This document shows positions 32,360 to 40,447 of a stretch of DNA of 45,337 bases, piece by piece. The notes below the pieces were generated by a model that was given only the letters and a program-made list of their open reading frames with translations, searched no databases and was not told where the DNA came from. The DNA is from Candidatus Nitrosopumilus sp. (lineage in GTDB: Archaea; Thermoproteota; Nitrososphaeria; Nitrososphaerales; Nitrosopumilaceae). Position 1 is the stretch's first letter. Each line of letters opens with the position of its first letter. The stretch covers positions 1-45,337 of the forward strand of contig VMDM01000006.1 of the NCBI GenBank assembly GCA_008080815.1, given 5' to 3'. A program made the position numbers and the translations under genes.

Positions 32360-32569
32360 TTAATCCCATTCATCTAATGAGCCTGCAGTATGACCTTCAG
32401 TACTACCTGTATAATCTCCTAAAATATCTGAATATGTTGCAACATTATGAGCAACAAATTTGATATATTCGCCATACGACATGTCTAGATCACATGAACC
32501 ACATTTTACATTTGAAAAATCCATCGCCAAGATTGCATCTTCTTTGCATTTTGGACATTTAATTTTCAT
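32360..32569 (-). CDS. small zinc-ribbon protein
   Basis: 69 residues. The N-terminal half is a zinc ribbon with two knuckles, KCPKCKED and KCGSCDLD, followed by a helix (YGEYIKFVAHNVATYSDIL) and an acidic, Gly/Ser-rich tail. No enzyme domain is attached. Such proteins may act as transcription or RNA-associated factors. Confidence 0.72.
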   Translation of the reverse strand: MKIKCPKCKEDAILAMDFSNVKCGSCDLDMSYGEYIKFVAHNVATYSDILGDYTGSTEGHTAGSLDEWD

Positions 32570-32625
32570 AAAGTAATTTATTTTTATTAATTATTATTGG
32601 TTGTCATGAATTAATGTATGAGAAC

Positions 32626-32907
32626 TTATTGTAATCTTTGATTTTCTGGATATATTTCATCATAAATTTCACTGCATAATCTGTAATGAATCCACAATAA
32701 AGACTCTCTATCGTCTTCTGAAAGTTCACCCAAATCATCTCCCATAAATTCTAAAAATTCATCTCTGTCCATTTTGAAAATTTTTAATCTTTGTTCAGCG
32801 GAAAAAATTATTCCTTTGTCTCTAATCCTACTAAAAACTCTAAAATCATCATTATCATTAATTTGTAATTCCCAATCTACACCTATAATCAGTGGCTTAA
32901 ATTCCAT
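32626..32907 (-). CDS. unknown 93-aa acidic protein
   Basis: Soluble acidic protein with N-terminal strands (PLIIGVDWELQINDND) and C-terminal helices rich in Asp/Glu (EFLEFMGDDLGELSEDD). No cysteine motif or signal peptide. No family recognised. It lies between two small zinc proteins. Confidence 0.62.
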   Translation of the reverse strand: MEFKPLIIGVDWELQINDNDDFRVFSRIRDKGIIFSAEQRLKIFKMDRDEFLEFMGDDLGELSEDDRESLLWIHYRLCSEIYDEIYPENQRLQ

Positions 32908-32987
32908 AATATGCTTGAAAATTTATTATTTTTAAAACTTGGAATATTCTACAATAGAGATAAAAATAGTAATTTTTAATGTATCAT

Positions 32988-33269
32988 ATGAGCAGAATTT
33001 GTACAAAATGTAAGAATTCAATTCCGGACGAAGAAACTTTGGCAATGACTGCTGAAAAATATCCTACATGTAACAAATGTTGGGCAGAATGGAAAGAATA
33101 TCAAATCATGGTCATTAACGAGATGAAATTAGATCTGTCCATGCTTGATCATAGAAAATTATTAAAAAAACATGAAAAAATCTTTGTTGGCGTAATGTCT
33201 CCTGAAGGTGATGTAATTGATTATTCCAATGAGGATAATAGAAAACCTGACGAACCTAATCAATCTTGA
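32988..33269 (+). CDS. small Cys4 protein resembling YggX/Fe(II)-trafficking fold
   Basis: 93 residues. Two CxxC knuckles (RICTKCKN and PTCNKCWA) coordinate a likely zinc. After the second knuckle comes CWAEWKEYQIMVINEMKLDL, which resembles the W-xx-W-xxx-Q-xxx-INE-x-L core of bacterial YggX, followed by RKLLKKHEKIFVG. YggX protects Fe-S enzymes from oxidants, so an analogous role is possible. I chose ATG 32988, 25 bases below gataaaaa; an earlier ATG at 32979 adds three residues. It overlaps the convergent gene by ten bases. Confidence 0.72.
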   Translation: MSRICTKCKNSIPDEETLAMTAEKYPTCNKCWAEWKEYQIMVINEMKLDLSMLDHRKLLKKHEKIFVGVMSPEGDVIDYSNEDNRKPDEPNQS

Positions 33270-33727
33270 AGATTTAGAGATTTTTTTGCATTATTTGGAA
33301 TTATTATCATTAGAATTTTGATTTCTTTTTCATTTAATTTTGAAACAATATTTTTTACTGTTTGAGAAATTATTTCCTGTTGGTTTTTTTCTAAACTCAT
33401 AAAAATTTCTAAAATACCATCTAAATTGAATAAAATTAATTTTTCTGGATTCTTTAAAATTTCATCAATATATGCAACAAAAACTTGCTGCCTTTGCTCT
33501 TCAGAAAATGTAGTTAGAATTTCAAGCCATGTTTTAAACAATTTTGAAAAATTTGGAAATGGTATTGTTGGACCTGCCTCTAATGCATTATTAATTATCT
33601 CATTTTTTTCAACTTCACTCAAACCAAAAAATTCTGAAATTCGTTTTTTCAAAATGGGCTTTCTTAAGAAGTCAGGTAAATTTGCTAGATTGACTATTAT
33701 GTTTCCAGCAAAATTTTCAGTACTCAA
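33260..33727 (-). CDS. unknown all-helical 155-aa protein
   Basis: Predicted all-alpha with repeated hydrophobic helices (PDFLRKPILKKRISEFFG, LFKTWLEILTTFSEEQRQQV). The C-terminus is EKEIKILMIIIPNNAKK. It has no Cys, no membrane helix and no catalytic motif. The helical hairpins weakly recall a HEAT-type repeat. No family recognised. Confidence 0.65.
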   Translation of the reverse strand: MSTENFAGNIIVNLANLPDFLRKPILKKRISEFFGLSEVEKNEIINNALEAGPTIPFPNFSKLFKTWLEILTTFSEEQRQQVFVAYIDEILKNPEKLILFNLDGILEIFMSLEKNQQEIISQTVKNIVSKLNEKEIKILMIIIPNNAKKSLNLQD

Positions 33728-33805
33728 TAATCGATCTTTTTTTATTTCTGATATTAATCCTATGTATACAATTTAGCTTAAATAAACCAAAATGAGTTTG
33801 AAATT

Positions 33806-34807
33806 ATGACTTCTACAATTGTTGTTGGGGGATTTTTTGGCGATGAAGGTAAAGGAAAGATCATTTCTTATTTGGCAATGAAAGATAATCCAAAAATTAT
33901 TGTTAGAGGGGGAGCAGGACCAAATGCTGGACATACTATTAGAGATGGTGATAAAGTTTACAAAGTTAGAATGCTTCCAAGTGGGTTCCTAAATAAAAAT
34001 TCTAAAGTAATGATTGGTCCTGGTGTTGTAATTAACCCTGAAGTATTGAATAAGGAAATTGAAGATTTTGGTGTTTCAGGACGTTCATTTATTGACAAAC
34101 ACTGCGGAATTATTGAAGAATCTCATCTTAATCGTGACTCTAAAGGTGAATTAAAAGAAAAAATTGGAAGCACTGGTTCCGGAACTGGACCTGCAAATTC
34201 TGATAGAGCAATGAGAGTTTTGAAACTAGCAAAAGATTTTGATTCTCTTTCGTCATTGATAGTTGATGTGCCTCATGAAGTTAATTCTGCAATAGATTCT
34301 AATGAAAATGTTCTAGTGGAAGGTACTCAGGGAACTTTTCTATCACTATGGCATGGAACTTATCCATTTGTTACTTCAAAAGATGTAACTGCTTCTGGAA
34401 TTTGTGCAGATATAGGTCTTGGACCTACAAAAGTCGATGAAGTAATCGTTGTCTTCAAATCTTATGTTACCCGAGTTGGAACTGGACCGTTAGCAAAAGA
34501 ATTATCTCTTGAAGAAGCAGAAAAGAAAGGCTGGTCTGAATTTGGAACAGTGACTGGAAGACAGAGAAGAGCAGCTGATTTTGATTTTGAACTTGCTCGA
34601 AGAGCAATCATGCTTAACAGTGCTACACAAATCTCAATCACAAAACTAGATGTTCTTTATCCAGAATGCGCTGGTATGACTTCATACACAGAATTATCTG
34701 ATGAGGCTAAATCATTTATAAAAAATATTGAAGATGAATTACACGTGCCTGTAACAATAATTGGAACAGGTCCTGCAATCAACGACGTAATTGATAGAAG
34801 AGCTTAG
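33806..34807 (+). CDS. purA: adenylosuccinate synthetase
   Basis: GTP-dependent enzyme condensing IMP with aspartate. 333 residues, the short archaeal form compared with about 430 in bacteria. GTP loop GGFFGDEGKGKIISYLA, then RGGAGPNAGHTI with catalytic His and the GTQGTFLSLWHGTYPFVTS segment are diagnostic. The Asp-binding loop TVTGRQRRAADFD is also present. An A/T box (cttaaataaa) lies 26 bases upstream, so leaderless. It works with PurB (16569-17930). Confidence 0.96.
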   Translation: MTSTIVVGGFFGDEGKGKIISYLAMKDNPKIIVRGGAGPNAGHTIRDGDKVYKVRMLPSGFLNKNSKVMIGPGVVINPEVLNKEIEDFGVSGRSFIDKHCGIIEESHLNRDSKGELKEKIGSTGSGTGPANSDRAMRVLKLAKDFDSLSSLIVDVPHEVNSAIDSNENVLVEGTQGTFLSLWHGTYPFVTSKDVTASGICADIGLGPTKVDEVIVVFKSYVTRVGTGPLAKELSLEEAEKKGWSEFGTVTGRQRRAADFDFELARRAIMLNSATQISITKLDVLYPECAGMTSYTELSDEAKSFIKNIEDELHVPVTIIGTGPAINDVIDRRA

Positions 34808-34857
34808 GCTCAAAAATTGTTGGATAAGTTTAATTTGATTATTGTAAATTAACTTCT

Positions 34858-35538
34858 GTGGATTCTCCTACTTTAGTTGATAAACAACCTCGTTACATTC
34901 AAGTTCATTCGACTTTAGAATTTTCAAGATTAGTTTGTGCGTTGGAACGTGCTCCCCGTGTTTCATTTTTACATGATTATCATGGCCAAAAAATTCTTTC
35001 TGTTCAAATGGATATTTTAAAAGAGAAACCAATTGTTTACTATACTCCATTAGATAATTACGGACATTATCTACGATATGGTATCAAAGGTGAAAAAGAA
35101 GAATCAGATATTGTAGATTCCACATCTGATTCAAGTAAATTGTATTCACCGATTGTTAAAATCAAATCATTACCGAAAACTCTCAAACCAGGAAATGGGA
35201 CTCTTGATAGATACGAACCAATTGAATTAGAAGATATGTCTAGTCTTGCTAAACTAACTTGGGGTTTTGATGAAATTCCTTTCCCATTATTTCTATTTCC
35301 ACATGGTCAAAAATGGTTAATCGGTGTTTTCATGAATTTTAATGAGGAAGGAACTTCGTATTTCTGTCATGTTACTTTGGATTCCGATCCAAAAAAACCA
35401 TTTCTAAAATTTTCAACCAACAATGGAATCGATCCACTTTTTGTTGATTCCCCCTCAGAGCATGGTTATTCCTATATCAAAATTATAAAATTAAAAGAGA
35501 CCCATCCTCTGGTTAATTATGAACACATTCAAAACTAA
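34858..35538 (+). CDS. unknown 226-aa protein upstream of pyrF
   Basis: GTG start. A beta-rich soluble protein (VSFLHDYHGQKILSVQMD, WGFDEIPFPLFLFPHGQKW) with no known motif, Cys pair or signal peptide. The last 20 bases overlap the start of pyrF, implying cotranscription. A shadow minus-strand frame over its start is not credible. Confidence 0.68.
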   Translation: MDSPTLVDKQPRYIQVHSTLEFSRLVCALERAPRVSFLHDYHGQKILSVQMDILKEKPIVYYTPLDNYGHYLRYGIKGEKEESDIVDSTSDSSKLYSPIVKIKSLPKTLKPGNGTLDRYEPIELEDMSSLAKLTWGFDEIPFPLFLFPHGQKWLIGVFMNFNEEGTSYFCHVTLDSDPKKPFLKFSTNNGIDPLFVDSPSEHGYSYIKIIKLKETHPLVNYEHIQN

Positions 35539-36256
35539 ACTTTCAACAATATCTAGTAAACACGGAAAAGTGATCTTAGCTAACGACTATGGACACAATG
35601 TAAAAAATCTAGAACAAAAAACTATCAAAAATATTGAAAATCTACATAACTACCTTTGCGCAATCAAACTAAACTTTCATCTTTTATTACCATTGGGAAC
35701 CAAAGAGATCAAAAATATCACAAAGACTGCTCACAAATATGGATTACAAGTAATTGCTGACATAAAACTAAATGATATTGGAAATACAAACATTGTAACA
35801 ATTGAAAACCTATGGAAATTAGGATTTGACGCAGTTATTGCAAACCCAATTATGGGATTAGATAGCTTGAAAAATCTCGTATCAAATGCTCATAAAAATG
35901 GAAAAGGCGTGATTACTCTATGTCACATGAGTGCTCCTGAAGCAAAATTAACCTATGACATGGAAGTAAAATTAGCTAAAAAACAGCCTCTGTATCAGTT
36001 ATTTCTAAAATGGGCAATTGATTGCAAGGTGGATGGAATTATTGTGGGTGCAACATTTCCTAAAATTATTGAATATTGTTCAAAACAGGCTGGAAAAAAA
36101 CTAGATATTTTTTCACCTGGAGTGGGCACTCAAGGAGGTGATGCAAAAAAAGTTCTTTCATCTGGTACAAATTATTTAATTGTGGGCAGAACAATTCTTA
36201 ATGATAAAAATCCGTCTAAAGTTGCAAAAGAATTACAACTAGATAGTTTGAATTAA
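35519..36256 (+). CDS. pyrF: orotidine 5'-phosphate decarboxylase
   Basis: Last enzyme of UMP synthesis, a (beta/alpha)8 barrel. 245 residues. The catalytic Lys-Asp array is VIADIKLNDIGNTNI (K-x-x-D-I in the family pattern), and the phosphate-binding GVGTQGG and YLIVGRTIL close the barrel. The N-terminal aspartate is in LANDYGHN. The ATG lies within the previous gene's 3' end. Convergent with the Nudix gene, overlapping by 18 bases. Confidence 0.93.
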   Translation: MNTFKTKLSTISSKHGKVILANDYGHNVKNLEQKTIKNIENLHNYLCAIKLNFHLLLPLGTKEIKNITKTAHKYGLQVIADIKLNDIGNTNIVTIENLWKLGFDAVIANPIMGLDSLKNLVSNAHKNGKGVITLCHMSAPEAKLTYDMEVKLAKKQPLYQLFLKWAIDCKVDGIIVGATFPKIIEYCSKQAGKKLDIFSPGVGTQGGDAKKVLSSGTNYLIVGRTILNDKNPSKVAKELQLDSLN

Positions 36257-36658
36257 TTTTTTCTGTGCTTTAGACAATACAGTTTTTGCATTGTCAAATG
36301 TTGTTTTTTCCATGGCATCAATGTAGTTCAACCAGATAAAATTCTGATGCTCATGTGAAATTTCAATGTCTTTAGTTTTCGTTTCAGCTAAAAAGAAAAC
36401 TACTTTTTTATTTACTAATTCTTTTTGAAACTGAAAATTATATTCAATCCATTCTTCAAAACCTTCAACAAATTTAATATCTGTAATTCCTGTTTCTTCC
36501 CTAGTTTCTCGTACTGCAGTTTCAGTATGTGATTCATTCTTTTCCATTTTTCCTTTAACAAAATCCCAATGTCCTGAGGGATAATGCAATAATAGAAACA
36601 GGTTTTCATCATTTTCTTTTCTAAACAAAACGATTCCTGCAGATGTCTCTTCTATCAT
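36239..36658 (-). CDS. Nudix hydrolase
   Basis: 139 residues with a complete Nudix box G(x5)E(x7)REUxEExGU, seen as GKMEKNESHTETAVRETREE followed by TGI. The start ETSAGIVLFRKEND and WDFVKGKMEKNE point to the diadenosine polyphosphate (Ap4A) hydrolase branch, which clears Ap4A made by aminoacyl-tRNA synthetases; the substrate is inferred. It overlaps the uppS stop by four bases (ATGA), so the two are coupled. Confidence 0.92.
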   Translation of the reverse strand: MIEETSAGIVLFRKENDENLFLLLHYPSGHWDFVKGKMEKNESHTETAVRETREETGITDIKFVEGFEEWIEYNFQFQKELVNKKVVFFLAETKTKDIEISHEHQNFIWLNYIDAMEKTTFDNAKTVLSKAQKKLIQTI

Positions 36659-37446
36659 TTTCCTAATCTCCTTTTTCTTTCTTGATATGTTCTAATTGCT
36701 CTCATTAGATCTATTTTTCTAAATTCTGGCCAAAAAATATCCATAAAAACTAATTCACTATATGCACTTTGCCACATCAAAAAACCGCTCAATCTTTTTT
36801 CACCAGATGTTCTTAAAATCATATCTGGAGATGATTGTGGTAAATGTGATGTATATAGATTGGACTCTATTTCCTTTTTAGATATTTCATCAACTTTTAG
36901 TTTTCCTTCTTGAATCTTTTCACCAATCTTCTTTACTGCATCAACTAATTCGTATTGTCCACCATATGCTAATGCAATATTCAAGAAATGATTATTGTAA
37001 TCCTTTGTGGCTTCATCTAATTTTTTTAAAACATCTTTAATTGAATCTGGAAGTAATTCTATTCTGCCAATTGCCTTTACTCGCATTTTTGAACGATGAA
37101 TTCGAGGATCATGATATAATTTCTCTAGTCTCTGTCTAATCAATTCGTAAAGGTAATCCAATTCATCATCTTTTCTACCTAGATTCTCTGCTGATAAAGC
37201 ATACAATGTGACTATCTTGATATCAAATTCTTCACACCAGTCAAGTAAATTCTCAACTGCATCTGCTCCTTTCCAATGTCCTGATTTAGGTAAAGTAAGA
37301 TGTCTTTTTGCCCATCTTCTATTTCCATCTAAAATTAAAGCTACATGATTTGGGATATCTCCATTTTGGATATTTTTCTCTAATTTTCTACTATAGATTT
37401 TGTATAATCCTGAGACCTGAAATAAAATATCTGTAAACTTACTAAT
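36655..37446 (-). CDS. uppS: cis-prenyltransferase (UppS family) with non-canonical start
   Basis: Makes long-chain polyprenyl diphosphate, the lipid carrier for glycosylation, from isopentenyl diphosphate. The frame contains the full domain: ALILDGNRRWAKRHLTLPKS (catalytic Asp and phosphate loop), TLYALSAENLGR, DMILRTSGEKRLSGFLMWQ and the ending SELVFMDIFWPEF. The domain needs about 80 residues before the first TTG (37206), and no ATG, GTG or TTG occurs in frame above it until a stop at 37453-37455. I place the start at ATT 37444-37446 (SKFTDILFQVSGLYK follows), which lies about 28 bases below an A/T box. A sequence error or other start cannot be excluded. Confidence 0.82.
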   Translation of the reverse strand: MSKFTDILFQVSGLYKIYSRKLEKNIQNGDIPNHVALILDGNRRWAKRHLTLPKSGHWKGADAVENLLDWCEEFDIKIVTLYALSAENLGRKDDELDYLYELIRQRLEKLYHDPRIHRSKMRVKAIGRIELLPDSIKDVLKKLDEATKDYNNHFLNIALAYGGQYELVDAVKKIGEKIQEGKLKVDEISKKEIESNLYTSHLPQSSPDMILRTSGEKRLSGFLMWQSAYSELVFMDIFWPEFRKIDLMRAIRTYQERKRRLGK

Positions 37447-37511
37447 TGCTGGTCACCGATTTTGGTAATTAGAATAAAGATATCAAGGTTTTTGCAAAAA
37501 ATATCTAAACT

Positions 37512-38654
37512 TTAGTCATGAACCATTTCTTGATTTTTGTGTTTTCTGTATTTTTTAAACAGAATTGTGGCTGAAATCAATGTAGCAGCTAATCCTCCCA
37601 ATAATGGAGGAATCAATGTGAATGAACTTTCATCATTAATCATAATGTTTGTAAATTGAATAATTACAGGATATAGTGACACTAGGACGATAATTCTTAA
37701 TGAATCACTAATCTGTCTTGGAATTCCTCCAATCCAATTACTAAGTAAAAATCCTGCAAATATTGCACCTAGACCTGTCCATAATATTGGAAGTGTTCCA
37801 GAAATGTATTGTCCTATGATCACCTTGTCAGAAATTTTTAGTAGGATATCTCTATCTGCATCTAGTAAATCTGGTTGAATCGCATCTAATCCTGCAGGTA
37901 CTGATGATAATATCAAAAGAATTCCTGCAACCATTGTGAACATTCGAATAAAACCCATCGGCGTTGGTTTTGACCAGTTAGATAATTTGCGGTCAATGTC
38001 AAAAGCTCTGATGAGAAATGCTCCACCTAAGACACTAATTAATAATGCAAAAATTTCTGCTGTATATCCAAATACAGTTCCAATTCCACCAATTAATAAC
38101 AAAATACCTGGAACTCCCAAGAAAAATTTTGAATATCTAGAATCGTACGCAATCATTTTAAGATATTTTCCAAAAACTGCATAAGAATATTCTACACTTC
38201 TACTAACTTTCATTACCACTCTTTGAACAGATACAACTGGTATGACATTTTGTATTACTGGAATTACCGTTTCATCATCTTCGCCATCTGATACAATAAC
38301 TGCTCCATTTGCAGAGAATTTTTCCAAAACTTTTTTTGTTTCTAAAAGAATTTTTTCATCTGCTTGAACTCCTCTATTTTTAACTCCTGCAATTGTTACT
38401 ACTTCAACTTCGTATCCTTTACTTATCAAATCCTCATATGTTTTGATTGCAGCAAAAATTGAATTTGAATCCGCATCTTCTGGGTCCTCTAAAGCCAATC
38501 TTTGAGCTGCCTCTATACATGCATCTCTACCAATTACAGGTGTGCTTAGACCTGTTTTTTCTCCAACATCATTGTCTCTATCTACACAAATTACGACAAG
38601 CTTGTTTGCAGTCGAAGCATTAACTTCTTTTTCTACTTTTGTGCTCTGAGACAT
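37512..38654 (-). CDS. DUF373-family membrane protein
   Basis: 380 residues. The N-terminal ~150 residues are soluble, opening with VVICVDRDNDVGEKTG (family signature), then TPVIGRDACIEAA, EVEVVTIAGVKNRG and VIVSDGEDDETVIPVIQ. About six membrane helices follow (for example FLGVPGILLLIGGIGTVFG, FAGFLLSNWIGG, LLGGLAATLISATILF). The family is confined to archaea and has no firm function; the N-terminal domain resembles a nucleotide-binding Rossmann-like fold (inference). Confidence 0.9.
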   Translation of the reverse strand: MSQSTKVEKEVNASTANKLVVICVDRDNDVGEKTGLSTPVIGRDACIEAAQRLALEDPEDADSNSIFAAIKTYEDLISKGYEVEVVTIAGVKNRGVQADEKILLETKKVLEKFSANGAVIVSDGEDDETVIPVIQNVIPVVSVQRVVMKVSRSVEYSYAVFGKYLKMIAYDSRYSKFFLGVPGILLLIGGIGTVFGYTAEIFALLISVLGGAFLIRAFDIDRKLSNWSKPTPMGFIRMFTMVAGILLILSSVPAGLDAIQPDLLDADRDILLKISDKVIIGQYISGTLPILWTGLGAIFAGFLLSNWIGGIPRQISDSLRIIVLVSLYPVIIQFTNIMINDESSFTLIPPLLGGLAATLISATILFKKYRKHKNQEMVHD

Positions 38655-38728
38655 TCAATGTAACTTGTAGAATTACCTTTTAAAAATTTCCAACTAATAT
38701 GATTATTAATTTGGGGTTTTTGAGCCTA

Positions 38729-39226
38729 CTATGGTCTGGCATCATTTGAAAATTTGGCTAGTTCCAAGGATTCTTGCTTTAGTGATTCTAGTTTATTCAT
38801 AATTTCATTAATTTTTGATTCATCAGCATTATTATCAATTAAATCAGCAAGAACCTTTGTTTCAACAAGATATTCATTATATTTTCTCAGAGAGTCCATA
38901 TAGCTAATGTAGCTTGATTGCCATTCTTCTGGTGGTTTAGATGTTACAAATTCACTAATTTGAGAGGTTGCTTGAGATAGTGTAATGTCTACACTCTCAA
39001 TATATTCTTGAGATGAAATTTCTCCATTGATTAATTTATTCAATTCAATTTCTGTTGACTCTTGTATTACTTCGTGGATATTTTTTACTCCCTCTAGATA
39101 ATTTCCATAATCTGTAACAATGAATGTACTTTCATTATTTTCTGGAATAGTCCAAACAAGAAAACTTGCACCAGAAATTATTGCTAAAATTGAAACTGTT
39201 ACAATTACTCCTTTTTTGGAACCCAT
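38729..39226 (-). CDS. membrane-anchored helical extracytoplasmic protein
   Basis: 165 residues: N-terminal anchor KGVIVTVSILAIISGASFLV, then a largely helical coil-like extracytoplasmic part (VKNIHEVIQESTEIELNKL, INEIMNKLESLKQESLELA). No cysteines or catalytic motif. Possibly a surface or envelope protein; no family recognised. Confidence 0.7.
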   Translation of the reverse strand: MGSKKGVIVTVSILAIISGASFLVWTIPENNESTFIVTDYGNYLEGVKNIHEVIQESTEIELNKLINGEISSQEYIESVDITLSQATSQISEFVTSKPPEEWQSSYISYMDSLRKYNEYLVETKVLADLIDNNADESKINEIMNKLESLKQESLELAKFSNDARP

Positions 39227-39410
39227 AAAATTCTATGATACGTCTAGCTTATAATTGATCATTTAACATTCAATTTATTTCTAAATAATTTCTAAAAATT
39301 AAATTTTTAAGAAAAGTTCTTGATTTTTAGCAAAAAACCCGATTTTAAACGATTTTTTTAAATATCATTAGACTTTTCTTTTAAAGATTTATCCATCTAG
39401 TCTAGTTAGG

Positions 39411-39428
39411 TGTGAATTTATTTTCACA
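39411..39428. promoter_or_regulatory. perfect palindrome upstream of the DUF5679 promoter
   Basis: tgtgaa-tttatt-ttcaca: six-base arms around a six-base A/T spacer. It sits a few bases above the likely TATA sequence (tttctaaata, 39434-39443) that precedes the ATG at 39468 by about 29 bases. It could be an operator or, if transcription starts earlier, an RNA hairpin. The 240-base gap (39227-39467) otherwise holds only A/T-rich promoter-like sequence; I see no gene in it. Confidence 0.4.
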
Positions 39429-39467
39429 GCCTCTTTCTAAATACCAGCAAGAAAGACCATTTTTAGA

Positions 39468-39614
39468 ATGGTACAAGCATATTGCGTAAAATGCAGAGAA
39501 AAAAGGGATATCAAAGATCCTAAAGAAACTAAATTAAAGAATGGACGTCCAGCTGTAAAAGGCGTTTGTCCAACATGTGGAACTAATGTTTTCCGTATAG
39601 GAAAAATGGAATAA
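39468..39614 (+). CDS. DUF5679-like zinc-ribbon protein, 48 aa
   Basis: ATG 39468 to TAA 39612-39614. MVQAYCVKCREKRDI and GVCPTCGTNVFRIGK form a single zinc ribbon; the NGRPAVKG segment between them is typical of archaeal DUF5679 proteins. It heads the collinear aIF2-beta to Top6A run, although a separate TATA-like box exists ahead of aIF2-beta. The role is unknown; DNA or RNA binding is plausible. Confidence 0.86.
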   Translation: MVQAYCVKCREKRDIKDPKETKLKNGRPAVKGVCPTCGTNVFRIGKME

Positions 39615-39683
39615 ATTAGAAATAATCTCCACAGATTCTTCTTTTTCAAAACCCATATAGGTAAATCCATTTTTTATTAATTT

Positions 39684-40106
39684 ATGGCAAAATCAGAATA
39701 TGAGAGTCTTTTAAAACGAATTCAAGATAAACTTGGAGATACTGAAAAGAAGTCTAATAATCGATTTGAATTGCCTGTTGTTGATGTAATGTGGGAAGGT
39801 CAAAAGACTTTTCTAAGAAATTTCTCTGAATTTCCCAAGGTTTTACGAAGGGATCCTGATAAAGTATTACAATATCTCTCAAAAGAATTTGCAGTTCCAG
39901 CAGAGAGATTGGGTGATAAGGCTATGTTTATTGGAAAACGAGATCCTGATGATTTCACTCGTCTATTCCAAATCTATGTAAAAGACTATTTGGAATGTCC
40001 AACTTGTAAAAGCCCTGACACAAAAATTTCCAAAGAAAATAGAATTTCATTTTTAATTTGTGAAGCATGTGGTGCAAAATCTACTCTTAAAGGTAAATAT
40101 GCATAA
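39684..40106 (+). CDS. translation initiation factor aIF2 beta subunit
   Basis: 140 residues. Central alpha-beta core (NFSEFPKVLRRDPDKVLQYL, the aIF2 and eIF5 shared domain) and C-terminal C4 zinc ribbon (LECPTCKSPDT and LICEACGAKS). It is part of the aIF2 GTPase that delivers Met-tRNAi to the ribosome. The N-terminal helix that binds aIF2-gamma is short. It has its own TATA-like catatagg 28 bases upstream. The next gene starts on its stop codon. Confidence 0.94.
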   Translation: MAKSEYESLLKRIQDKLGDTEKKSNNRFELPVVDVMWEGQKTFLRNFSEFPKVLRRDPDKVLQYLSKEFAVPAERLGDKAMFIGKRDPDDFTRLFQIYVKDYLECPTCKSPDTKISKENRISFLICEACGAKSTLKGKYA

Positions 40107-40402
40107 TGCCTTTTGCAGTAAAATTACAAAATTATCAACAGAATAAAATGTTAAACATTTGTGATGCTGAATTGCTTGGAAAAAATATTGTTGAAGGAGA
40201 ATTAACAATGAATATCAGTGAAAATTATTATGGAGAAAAATTTGTTGAAAAAGAAGAAGCTGAAGATTTGCTCAAAACTTCTAGCATAATCAATATGGTA
40301 GGTGAAAATACTGTTTCACTTTCAATTGATCTTGGAATTGGAAATGAAAATGGAATAAAAACTATCTCAGGTGTTCCATTCTTGATTGTCTTTAAGATGT
40401 AA
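40106..40402 (+). CDS. DUF424 protein
   Basis: 98 residues. AVKLQNYQQNKMLNICDAEL and LGKNIVEGELTMNISENYYG match the archaeal DUF424 family, which is habitually encoded beside aIF2-beta. The start overlaps the aIF2-beta stop by one base. The function of the family is unknown, but its steady link to initiation and ribosome-assembly genes suggests a translation role. Confidence 0.85.
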   Translation: MPFAVKLQNYQQNKMLNICDAELLGKNIVEGELTMNISENYYGEKFVEKEEAEDLLKTSSIINMVGENTVSLSIDLGIGNENGIKTISGVPFLIVFKM

Positions 40403-40447
40403 TATGAAAATTTTTATCAAAAATCTTTTCATAAAAGGAATGTCAAC

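Noticed and set aside
36655-37206. uppS as a truncated 183-residue gene or pseudogene
   Set aside because: The missing catalytic N-terminus is present in the same frame upstream; only a standard start codon is missing.
20778-39351. Identical 13-base strings ccgattttaaacg at 20778-20790 and 39339-39351
   Set aside because: Both are A/T-rich promoter-like sequence; the first lies too close to its GTG to act as its TATA box, so a shared regulatory element is not supported.
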